A stretch of 11,786 nt of DNA from Phycisphaerae bacterium (GTDB taxonomy: Bacteria > Planctomycetota > Phycisphaerae > UBA1845 > Fen-1342). Both the position numbers and the translations under genes were made by a program. The stretch covers positions 1-11,786 of the forward strand of contig JALHOX010000100.1 in assembly GCA_022842805.1 (NCBI GenBank). Reading direction: 5' to 3'. The notes under the pieces were generated by a model. The model made no database searches and was not told the origin of the DNA. It worked only from the letters and a program-made list of their open reading frames with translations. Below, one piece after another: positions 6,168 through 11,786 of the stretch. How positions within the stretch are numbered: position 1 is the stretch's first letter; every line of letters starts with the position of its first letter.

Positions 6168-6173
6168 CTCCTC
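6168..6173 (-). promoter_or_regulatory. Shine-Dalgarno GAGGAG deciding a GTG start
   Basis: GAGGAG on the minus strand ends 6 bases before GTG 6159-6161. This optimal spacing makes GTG the likely start of the coiled-coil protein, placing the transmembrane helix within its first 25 residues. Confidence 0.75.
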
Positions 6174-6270
6174 ATGGCGGCTCGCCGCAGGTTCAACAGT
6201 CAGGCAGGACGATGGACGCCGACGGAGCACGTCGCGTTCCCGAAACGCGCTCCGATCTCATTGGCGGCGA

Positions 6271-6298
6271 ATTGTACGAATGTCTCGATCGATTGCAA
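6271..6298 (-). promoter_or_regulatory. Candidate sigma-70-like promoter of the mreB cluster
   Basis: On the minus strand TTGCAA (complement of 6293-6298) is followed after 16 bases by TACAAT (complement of 6271-6276). The -10 differs from TATAAT at one base, and the -35 matches TTGACA at four of six. The 5' leader to GTG 6161 would be about 100 bases. It is the best hexamer pair in the divergent gap 6162-6393. Confidence 0.4.
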
Positions 6299-6393
6299 CC
6301 GCGCGACCCGATAACCTCGACCATTCCGGCCGATCGACCGGGATCCACCGCTTCTGAAAGCCCCCGCCCCCAACCACGCCTATTGTCTATCCG

Positions 6394-6807
6394 ATGGCTG
6401 ACTGGGAATTCAAAGTGCTGATCGACGGCGACTGTCCGCTCTGCAAACGCGAGGCCGATCTCCTGCGCTGGCTCGACGGCGGTCGCGGCCGGCTCGCGCT
6501 CGAGGACATCGCCCGCCCCGACTTCGACCCCGCCCGCTATCACACCACGCTCGAAAACGTGATGGGCCACATCCACGGCGTTTTGCCCGATGGCAGCCTT
6601 GTCACCGGCGTCGAAGTCTTCCGCCGCGCCTATCGCGCCGTCGGCTGGGGCTGGCTGTTGGCGCCGACCACCTGGCCGCTGCTGCGACAACTCTCCGACG
6701 CGGGGTATCGCTGGTTTGCCCGCAATCGCCTCTGGCTGACGCGCCGCTCCGGCGCATGCAGCACCGGCCGCTGCCGCGTGCCCGATCCGCCCCGATCATC
6801 GCCGTAA
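6394..6807 (+). CDS. DCC-family (DUF393) thiol-disulfide oxidoreductase-like protein
   Basis: 137 residues, the usual length for this family. The defining motif DGDCPLC (11-17) sits just after the first beta-strand (FKVLI), giving a thioredoxin-like CxxC at C14/C17. Other family landmarks are MGHIHGVLPDGSLVTGVEVFRRAY (57-80) and the C-terminal ARNRLWLTRR (109-118), followed by C122 and C127. A redox role is assumed from the CxxC; substrates are not established for the family. No Shine-Dalgarno precedes the ATG. A TATTGT (6381-6386) 7 bases upstream would fit a leaderless or nearly leaderless transcript, though no -35 is evident. The gene is divergent from the mreB cluster and 116 bases before the next gene. 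Confidence 0.9.
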   Translation: MADWEFKVLIDGDCPLCKREADLLRWLDGGRGRLALEDIARPDFDPARYHTTLENVMGHIHGVLPDGSLVTGVEVFRRAYRAVGWGWLLAPTTWPLLRQLSDAGYRWFARNRLWLTRRSGACSTGRCRVPDPPRSSP

Positions 6808-6910
6808 GTCGCGGCGGCGGCGCGCATCCGGTTCCGCGAGCGTCGCTCCAAACCGCGCCTCCCCGCTGCGGTCTATCCCACTGTTCGCACAACTTTTCTC
6901 GCGCAACCAT

Positions 6911-6916
6911 GGGAGA
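6911..6916 (+). promoter_or_regulatory. Shine-Dalgarno GGGAGA fixing the start at 6924
   Basis: GGGAGA is 7 bases before ATG 6924. An in-frame ATG at 6909 overlaps this motif and has no ribosome site of its own, so 6924 is preferred. Confidence 0.7.
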
Positions 6917-6923
6917 ACCCAAG

Positions 6924-7661
6924 ATGCTGAGTCGCCGCAACCCGGCCCTCCTGCTCGCCGCCGCACTTGCAATCGTCGCCGCCGCCGTGGCCGATGACGC
7001 GCCGCACGCCGCAGTCGAACCTGCGATCCGAGTCGACTTCAAAAAAATGGACGGCGTCATTCGCCGCACCCCGACCGGCGAGTGGCTCATGACGGTCGAG
7101 TATGAAATCAAACTGAAGACCTCGAAGGGCGCCACCATCCCCGCCGAGCCGCTCGATCTGCTGATCCGTATGACCGACAACGGGCGCGCCCTGATCGACG
7201 CCGACGGCCAGCCGGTCGTCTTCGTGGTCCCGCTCAACGCGCCGAAAAAGAACAAACCCGGAAAGCAGGAATTCGAGGGCGAAACCGTCATCTCGCTCGG
7301 CAACGACTATGGCGGCGATGTCGAAGGGCTGCGGCTCTTCCCGCTGGTCGCGCCCGCAGAAAATGACGCAGAGGCCGTCCGCGCCGGCCCCAACGCCGGC
7401 GCAGCACAGATGCAGCCCCAGGCGGGCGTCGTGATGCGCGGCGCCGCGACCAGCTCGACAACTCACTCCGCCGCGATGATGACCGAAACCCGCGTTTATC
7501 CGACCTCCGGCAATGCGTTGATGGGCCTGCGCCCCGGCTTCGTCTACGAAAACGACGACGACGAAGATGAGAACGAACAGGGCTTCGAAGTGGAGTTTGA
7601 AGAACCAATCCGCAACGTGACGCTCTGGCTGGGCCCGGTCGGCGTCGGCCTCGGACGGTAG
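6924..7661 (+). CDS. Exported protein of unknown function with acidic segment
   Basis: 245 residues. Residues 1-23 form a typical Sec signal (MLSRRNPALLLAAALAIVAA then AVA), with probable cleavage before D24. Residues 31-143 look like a folded beta-rich domain (VEPAIRVDFKKMDGVIRRTP, TVEYEIKLKT, DLLIRMTDNG, VVFVVPLNAP). Residues 146-190 are Ala/Met-rich and low complexity. Residues 209-228 are strongly acidic (NDDDEDENEQGFEVEFEEP), then a short C-terminal strand (NVTLWLGPVG). I recognise no family. The acidic patch could bind cations, but no canonical EF-hand spacing is present. It is followed at once by a strong terminator, so it ends its transcript, perhaps shared with the DCC gene 116 bases upstream. 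Confidence 0.85.
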   Translation: MLSRRNPALLLAAALAIVAAAVADDAPHAAVEPAIRVDFKKMDGVIRRTPTGEWLMTVEYEIKLKTSKGATIPAEPLDLLIRMTDNGRALIDADGQPVVFVVPLNAPKKNKPGKQEFEGETVISLGNDYGGDVEGLRLFPLVAPAENDAEAVRAGPNAGAAQMQPQAGVVMRGAATSSTTHSAAMMTETRVYPTSGNALMGLRPGFVYENDDDEDENEQGFEVEFEEPIRNVTLWLGPVGVGLGR

Positions 7662-7698
7662 CCCCCAAAACCGCCTCCCGAGCGACTGCGGAAGGGTG

Positions 7699-7741
7699 GC
7701 ACAGGCCCGGCCCGTTTGGGTCGGCCTGTGCATATTTCTTT
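7699..7741 (+). terminator. Strong intrinsic terminator
   Basis: GCACAGGCC (7699-7707) pairs with GGCCTGTGC (7723-7731). After a one-base bulge at 7708, GGCCC (7709-7713) pairs with GGGTC (7718-7722), including one G-T wobble, closing a GTTT loop. The 14-bp stem is followed by ATATTTCTTT. It lies 37 bases after the acidic exported protein and 71 bases before mnmA, which it insulates from upstream transcription. Confidence 0.85.
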
Positions 7742-7812
7742 CGGCCCCTGCCCGCAGCCGCCTCGGCGGGGACTGCAACTCAGCACCAAATCCAAACTAT
7801 CATCCGCAATCA

Positions 7813-8940
7813 ATGTCGCGAAACGGCAAAGTCATTGTCGCCATGTCCGGCGGCGTCGATTCGTCCGTCGCAGCGGCCCTGCTCAAAGATCAGGGCTACG
7901 AGTGCGTCGGCGTTTTTCTGCGCGTCGGTGTCGAGCATGACGACGCGCAGACCTGCGCCGTAGGCGAGCCGCGCCCGCAGCGGCGCCTCCGCCACGGATG
8001 TTGTTCCGCCAGCGATTCCATCGACGCGCGAGTCGTCGCCGAGCTGCTCGGCATTCCGTTTTACGCGCTGAACTTTCGCGACGACTTCGAGCGCATCATC
8101 GATTACTTCGTCGACGAATATGTCGCCGCGCGCACGCCCAACCCCTGCGTCATGTGCAACATCCACGTGAAGTTCGGCAAGCTCTTCGAGTATGCCGACC
8201 TGATGGACGCCGAGTTTGTCGCGACCGGCCATTACGCGCGGATCATCCGACGAAACGACCAACCGCGCCTGGCCCGCGCCGCGAATCTCGCCAAAGACCA
8301 GTCCTACGTTTTGTTCGGCATCGAGCGCGAACGCCTCGCCCGCTGCATGTTTCCCCTGGGCGAAATGACCGACAAGGCTGACGTGCGACGCCTTGCCGCC
8401 GCACTCGACCTGCGCACCCATGACAAGCCCGACAGTCAGGAAATCTGCTTCGTCCCCAACAACGAATATCGCGACCTCATCCGCGCCCGCCGGCCCGAAG
8501 CGCTGCGGCCCGGCCCCATCGTCCACGCCGACGGCGAACACCTGGGCGAACACGACGGCCTGGTCAATTTCACGATCGGTCAGCGCCGCGGCCTCGGCAT
8601 CGCCGCCGGACGGCCGGTTTATGTGACACGGCTCGACGTGCTGCAGAACACCGTCGTGGTGGGCGAGGCCGAAGACGTGCTGCACCGCGGCCTCATCGCC
8701 GATCGCATCAACTGGCTACAGGACCGGCCGAGCCAACCGCGCCCCTGCACCGCCAAAATTCGTCACATGCACTCCCCCGCTCCGGCGACGCTGAGCCTTG
8801 AACCCGCGCCGGCTGTGGACGCGGCACGAATCGCCTTCGCCGTTCCCCAAACCGCCGTCACGCCCGGCCAAGCGGCGGTTTTTTACGACGCCGACGACGC
8901 CATTATCGGCGGCGGCTGGATTCGCGCGAGCATCGCCTAG
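7813..8940 (+). CDS. mnmA: tRNA-specific 2-thiouridylase MnmA
   Basis: 375 residues, the family's usual length. It catalyses ATP-dependent 2-thiolation of wobble uridine 34 in Lys, Glu and Gln tRNAs in the cytoplasm. The PP-loop is MSGGVDSSV (11-19). Adenylation and tRNA-contact regions include TGHYAR (138-143), KDQSYVLFGI (161-170) and GQRRGLGI (256-263). The two catalytic cysteines are expected at C115 (PNPCVMCN, 109-116) and C212 (DSQEICF, 207-213). C112 makes a CxxC where E. coli MnmA has DxxC. Residues 47-64 form an insertion with further cysteines (C48, and HGCC at 61-64) absent from the E. coli enzyme. The start at 7813 places the PP-loop normally. No Shine-Dalgarno is seen, and a TATCAT at 7798-7803 could be the -10 of a very short-leader transcript. 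The long in-frame extension to 7696 runs into the terminator and is rejected. Confidence 0.97.
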   Translation: MSRNGKVIVAMSGGVDSSVAAALLKDQGYECVGVFLRVGVEHDDAQTCAVGEPRPQRRLRHGCCSASDSIDARVVAELLGIPFYALNFRDDFERIIDYFVDEYVAARTPNPCVMCNIHVKFGKLFEYADLMDAEFVATGHYARIIRRNDQPRLARAANLAKDQSYVLFGIERERLARCMFPLGEMTDKADVRRLAAALDLRTHDKPDSQEICFVPNNEYRDLIRARRPEALRPGPIVHADGEHLGEHDGLVNFTIGQRRGLGIAAGRPVYVTRLDVLQNTVVVGEAEDVLHRGLIADRINWLQDRPSQPRPCTAKIRHMHSPAPATLSLEPAPAVDAARIAFAVPQTAVTPGQAAVFYDADDAIIGGGWIRASIA

Positions 8941-8956
8941 CTCTTCAGACGACACC

Positions 8957-8995
8957 CGCGAAGCAAGCGAACACGCCCGGCTATCGGCTTCCGCG
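8957..8995. terminator. Weak hairpin between convergent genes
   Basis: CGCGAAGC (8957-8964) can pair with GCTTC-C-GCG (8987-8995) with one bulged C and a 22-base loop, in the 56-base gap between mnmA and the lipoprotein gene. There is no T-run on either side, so support is poor. Confidence 0.25.
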
Positions 8996-8996
8996 A

Positions 8997-9437
8997 TCAG
9001 AAATCGATTTCGCCCTCGTCGATCCGCGTCAGGGTCGCCGCTTCGCCGTCGAGGCGGATCGTGGCGATGCCCAGCGCGATGCGGATCGTGGTCTCTCCCT
9101 CGATGACATCGAGGCTCGAATTGAGCTCGCCCTCGAAGATCACCTGGCCCGTGAGCAATGTGCTGCGGATGCGCACGGAGTCGCCGATGATGTCCGCCTC
9201 GCCGGCGATGATGGTCGTTTCGATCTGCCCGCCCTCAAAGTCGCTCACGACTCGCTGCAGTTCCCCCTCGTCGTCGAAAACGAGATAGGTCACCGAATCG
9301 TCGGCGGCGGAGGTGGTTTCCAGCTTCCAAGTGCCTTCCAAGATCCGAGAGCTGGAATCGCTGTCGCTGCAACCGGCCAGGCCGATCGCCGCAAAAACCA
9401 CGACAACCGCGAGCACCGTGTGCCGGGTACGCTTCAT
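8997..9437 (-). CDS. Small lipoprotein, lipocalin-like beta-rich domain
   Basis: 146 residues. The start at 9437 is supported by GGAGAA (complement of 9446-9451), 8 bases upstream; the in-frame ATG at 9500 would put 21 polar residues before the signal. Residues 1-22 are a lipoprotein signal ending in a good lipobox (LAG before C23), then a Ser/Asp-rich linker (24-30). From residue 34, EGTWKLETTSAADDSVTYLV is the kind of opening strand seen in lipocalin-like and related small beta-barrel lipoproteins. Alternating strands continue to the end (TTIIAGEADIIGDSVRI, TTIRIALGIATIRLDGEAA). The protein is acidic. The function is unknown; a lipid- or ligand-binding periplasmic role is a guess from the fold resemblance. 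It converges on mnmA and diverges from the large secreted protein gene. Confidence 0.85.
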   Translation of the reverse strand: MKRTRHTVLAVVVVFAAIGLAGCSDSDSSSRILEGTWKLETTSAADDSVTYLVFDDEGELQRVVSDFEGGQIETTIIAGEADIIGDSVRIRSTLLTGQVIFEGELNSSLDVIEGETTIRIALGIATIRLDGEAATLTRIDEGEIDF

Positions 9438-9860
9438 AATGGCTATTCTCCGAGACAAAACGAGCCTTCCGTCAAAGCCCGAAGTTATTCGACGCGCCAA
9501 CCGTCCGGATTATTCTACGACCAGCGGCAATTCGGCTTCACACGGCTGCGGATCGGCAGACCCTGGAAGATCGCCCGTCCGGCTTGCATTTCCGCCTCGT
9601 CAGACCTACATTCTCTGACCTCAGCGAGCGGGAAAGAAGCGTCCGCAAGCGTTGGGATTACGGCAGTTTTTCGGCAGATCGATCGGCAGATTCGGCCGTG
9701 AGATTCGCATCGTGAACTTCCGCACACGCGACCTTAACGAAAAATTAACAGAAAGCCTGTGGCCCCCACACGAAGGGACTATAGGCTCGACCGAGTTCCA
9801 CGTTGACGCGCTGAAACACGAGCGGGCCGATCCCGCGCCAACCCTCACGGAGAGAAGCGA
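9438..9860. other. Divergent intergenic region with repeats and possible promoter
   Basis: No supported gene lies in these 423 bases; short open frames here have no Shine-Dalgarno or family resemblance. Contents: repeated CGGCAG motifs (listed separately), a direct pair of TTAAC (9734-9738, 9745-9749) in an AT-rich stretch, and a small hairpin TGTGG/CCACA (9758-9762, 9766-9770). A TATAGG (9780-9785) might be a -10 for the downstream gene, with the AT-rich tract as an upstream element, but its -35 is poor. Confidence 0.5.
9661..9691. repeat. Phased CGGCAG direct repeats
   Basis: CGGCAGTT (9661), CGGCAGAT (9672) and CGGCAGAT (9684) recur at 11- and 12-base intervals, close to one helical turn. 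A fourth copy in the 10-mer GATCGGCAGA at 9551-9560 is identical to 9681-9690. The arrangement resembles binding sites of a tandem-dimer response regulator, but no regulator is identified. Confidence 0.5.
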
Positions 9861-11786
9861 ATGACAAGACAGGGACTGTTCCGATTCCTCGTCGCGGGTA
9901 CATGTACCGCCGCGACCTTTGCCGAGCTGCCCGTTCAGCCCGGCGACATCGCCTTCGGCCTCAGCACCAACAGCGCCGCCACGTGCACCGAGCAGATTCG
10001 CCCGGCTGCCGGCGTTGGCGTCTTCGCCAGCCGCTGGACTGATACCAACTTCATCCAATCCTTCGAGTTCGACAACTTCGGCGGCATCCGCCATAACGCC
10101 AACGGCAATCTGCTCGCGCTCGACCTCGGCACCCTCGCCGCGGGCGGCGAGATCTGGGTCTTCTCGACCGACGGCAGCGACACTGCCACCCAGATCGGCA
10201 GCGCCAACGGCCTCAGCGGCAACCCCCTGACCCGCGCCGGCGGCCTTGGCGTCAGCCCGGACAACACCAAACTGTCGTTCGTCGGCTTCGACGACGGCCG
10301 CGTCCACATTTACAACTACAACGCGGGCGGCACGGTCGGCACCGGCCTCGGCGCCACCTGCAGCTTCCTCCGCTCCAGCACCATCGCCATCGGCGCCACC
10401 GGCCAGACCGCCGGCACGACCTGGCTCGATAACAACACGGTGCTGGCTTATGTCGCCAATGCGGCCAACCCGGCCCAGTCGCTGCTGTACACCATCGACG
10501 CGAACACCGGCGCCGCCACCCTCCGCACGACGATCGCCGTCGGCGGCGCGGGCAACCAGTTCACCGATGTGGAGTACAACCCCGACCTGTCGAACCTGAT
10601 CATCTGCTCGATGGGCCGCAACAGCGCGGGCGTCACCACGAACCAGATCACCTTCGTGAACTCGACCACCTTCGCGACGATCGACACGGTCAACACCTCG
10701 ACCAGCTCGAACACCGCCCGCGAAATCTCCTTCGGCACCGATCGCCGCCTGTACATCAGCACGTTCAACGGCACGATCGAGTCGCTCGTGCTCGACGTCA
10801 ACGGCGATCTGCAGATCAACGCGACGGACGCGCCGCTCGTCACCGACAACAGCACCCTCGACTACTACGACACCGCCACCGCCAGCTCCTTCAACGGCAT
10901 CGACGCCGCCTTCGGCGTGGCCGATGCGGCCGGCGCTTGCTGCCTGAGCGAGACCAGCTGCGTCATCCTGACCGAGGCCCAGTGCGGCATTCAGGCCGGC
11001 ATCTATCGCGGCGGCGGCACGACCTGCGATCTTCCGAACATCTGCCGTCCGGTCGGCGCCTGCTGCGTCGACAACGTCGGCTGCATCAGCGGCCAGACGC
11101 CGACGGAGTGCATCAATCAGGGCGGCACGTACGAGGGCGACGGCAGCATCTGCCAGGTCGCGACCTGCTTCCTGGCGCAGCGCCCGGTCGAAGTCGGCGA
11201 CGTCATCCTCGGCGCCAACCAGTCGGTCGCCTTCCTCAGCACCCTGCACCTGCGCGACAACAACGTCATCGGTAGCTGGGACAACTTCGCCTTCATCCAG
11301 TCGGTCGAGTTCGACAACCTGGGCGGCGAACTGCACAGCAACATCGGCAACCTGCTCGGCCTCGACTTCGGCGCCGGCGGCGCCACGGGCGGCGCTCCGA
11401 CTTGCGGCGATCCGCTCCGTCCGCAGGAAGGCGCGGGCCTCTACAACCTGTCGACCAACGGCGCCGACGCCGGCCAGTTGCTCTATCGCTTCAACACGCT
11501 GCTCGGCGGCGTCGCCTGCACTCGCGCTAGCGGTGTCGGCGTCAGCCCCGACAACGCCTACATCTCGATCCAGGGCGTCGATACCGGCGACCTGTACGTC
11601 CTGACCTACAACGAGGGCGCGACGCCGGGCACCGGCGCCGGCGCTTCGATCGGCGCTGTGTTCACGGGCACCGCCCTGGGCGTGGCCGGCGTCACGCAGG
11701 GCACGACCTGGCTCGATAACGACACGATCCTGCTCTACACCCGCGACGTCTTCGGCGATCCCTTCGCCCGTAGCCTGCGTGTGATT
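9861..11786 (+). CDS. Large exported protein, duplicated propeller-like domain with cysteine modules (3' end outside window)
   Basis: 642 codons are open to the window edge with no stop; the gene is cut, not broken. GGAGAG (9849-9854) lies 6 bases before ATG. Residues 1-21 form a plausible Sec signal (cleavage after TFA). Two homologous domains are visible: FIQSFEFDNFGG at 64 and FIQSVEFDNLGG at 478; GVSPDNTKLSFVG at 130 and GVSPDNAYISIQG at 560; GTTWLDNNTVLAY at 185 and GTTWLDNDTILLY at 614. The offset changes from 414 to about 430, so loop lengths differ. The SPDN-then-strand pattern recalls beta-propeller blades. Between them lie two six-cysteine modules (358-436). Residues 312-323 (DVNGDLQINATD) have the 1,3,5,7,9,12 spacing of an EF-hand or dockerin calcium loop. 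Codon use is strongly GGC/ACC/CTC. An extracellular or cell-surface location is inferred; ligand or enzyme activity is unknown. Disulfides would require an oxidising compartment. Confidence 0.9.
   Translation, partial: MTRQGLFRFLVAGTCTAATFAELPVQPGDIAFGLSTNSAATCTEQIRPAAGVGVFASRWTDTNFIQSFEFDNFGGIRHNANGNLLALDLGTLAAGGEIWVFSTDGSDTATQIGSANGLSGNPLTRAGGLGVSPDNTKLSFVGFDDGRVHIYNYNAGGTVGTGLGATCSFLRSSTIAIGATGQTAGTTWLDNNTVLAYVANAANPAQSLLYTIDANTGAATLRTTIAVGGAGNQFTDVEYNPDLSNLIICSMGRNSAGVTTNQITFVNSTTFATIDTVNTSTSSNTAREISFGTDRRLYISTFNGTIESLVLDVNGDLQINATDAPLVTDNSTLDYYDTATASSFNGIDAAFGVADAAGACCLSETSCVILTEAQCGIQAGIYRGGGTTCDLPNICRPVGACCVDNVGCISGQTPTECINQGGTYEGDGSICQVATCFLAQRPVEVGDVILGANQSVAFLSTLHLRDNNVIGSWDNFAFIQSVEFDNLGGELHSNIGNLLGLDFGAGGATGGAPTCGDPLRPQEGAGLYNLSTNGADAGQLLYRFNTLLGGVACTRASGVGVSPDNAYISIQGVDTGDLYVLTYNEGATPGTGAGASIGAVFTGTALGVAGVTQGTTWLDNDTILLYTRDVFGDPFARSLRVI
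10932..11168 (+). repeat. Two tandem six-cysteine GACC modules
   Basis: Within the large exported protein, module 1 has cysteines at residues 360, 361, 367, 375, 389 and 395. Module 2 has them at 401, 402, 408, 417, 431 and 436. Both open with GACC, contain C-x8-C or near spacing to a T/P-E-x-C segment, then a GxY-x-G turn and a closing C-x(4-5)-C. Modules of this style recur in planctomycete extracellular proteins as I know them; three disulfides per module are likely. Confidence 0.8.

Noticed and set aside
6873..7778. 301-codon minus-strand open frame over the acidic exported protein
   Set aside because: It runs through the terminator and is antisense to a gene with an SD and a signal peptide; the composition is shadow-like.
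7810..8685. 291-codon minus-strand open frame over mnmA
   Set aside because: It is antisense to a fully recognisable MnmA and has no motifs of its own.
9621..11336. 571-codon open frame on the minus strand
   Set aside because: It is antisense to the large secreted protein, whose SD, signal peptide, homologous repeats and cysteine modules are clear. The shadow is Ala/Val/Asp/Gly/Arg-rich as expected from GC-biased third positions, and its ends do not fit a gene.

Overview
The window is GC-rich bacterial chromosome, and the gene content points to a planctomycete, plausibly of the Phycisphaerae. The evidence is two adjacent pseudopilin-like proteins with an A/FTLIELLVVVAIIAILISIL N-terminus and a C-terminal H-X12-DG signature, a large secreted protein with GACC-type cysteine modules, and many lipoproteins or secreted proteins of unknown role. 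This assignment rests on remembered family patterns, not on a search. No mobile element, CRISPR array, tRNA or rRNA was seen.

Layout, left to right. 30-689 (-) encodes a membrane-anchored protein with a degenerate J-like domain. It diverges from two tandem pseudopilin-like paralogues (994-1863 and 1972-2775, +). A repeat-bearing spacer (short palindrome, octamer pair, five heptamers) leads to a probable lipoprotein with DUF3060-like repeats (3060-3569, +). The 340-base gap 3570-3909 holds two GC-rich hairpins and a perfect 16-bp parS sequence (3786-3801), which suggests an origin-proximal chromosomal position.

Next is a leftward cluster transcribed from about 6270 down to 3910. It encodes a GTG-started membrane-anchored coiled-coil protein whose layout resembles MreC (5289-6161), a 56-residue single-pass membrane protein (5088-5258), and MreB (3910-4959). 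Together they suggest a cell-shape or envelope module, although only MreB is identified with high confidence. Divergent from it are a DCC/DUF393 thiol-oxidoreductase-like protein (6394-6807) and an exported acidic protein of unknown function (6924-7661). The latter ends at a strong intrinsic terminator (7699-7741).

The right part holds mnmA (7813-8940, +), converging on a small lipoprotein gene (8997-9437, -). After a 423-base divergent intergenic region with phased direct repeats comes a large gene (9861 to beyond the window end, +). It encodes an exported protein with two copies of a propeller-like domain separated by two six-cysteine modules. It runs off the right edge at a codon boundary. 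A long antisense open frame over it is a codon-bias shadow.
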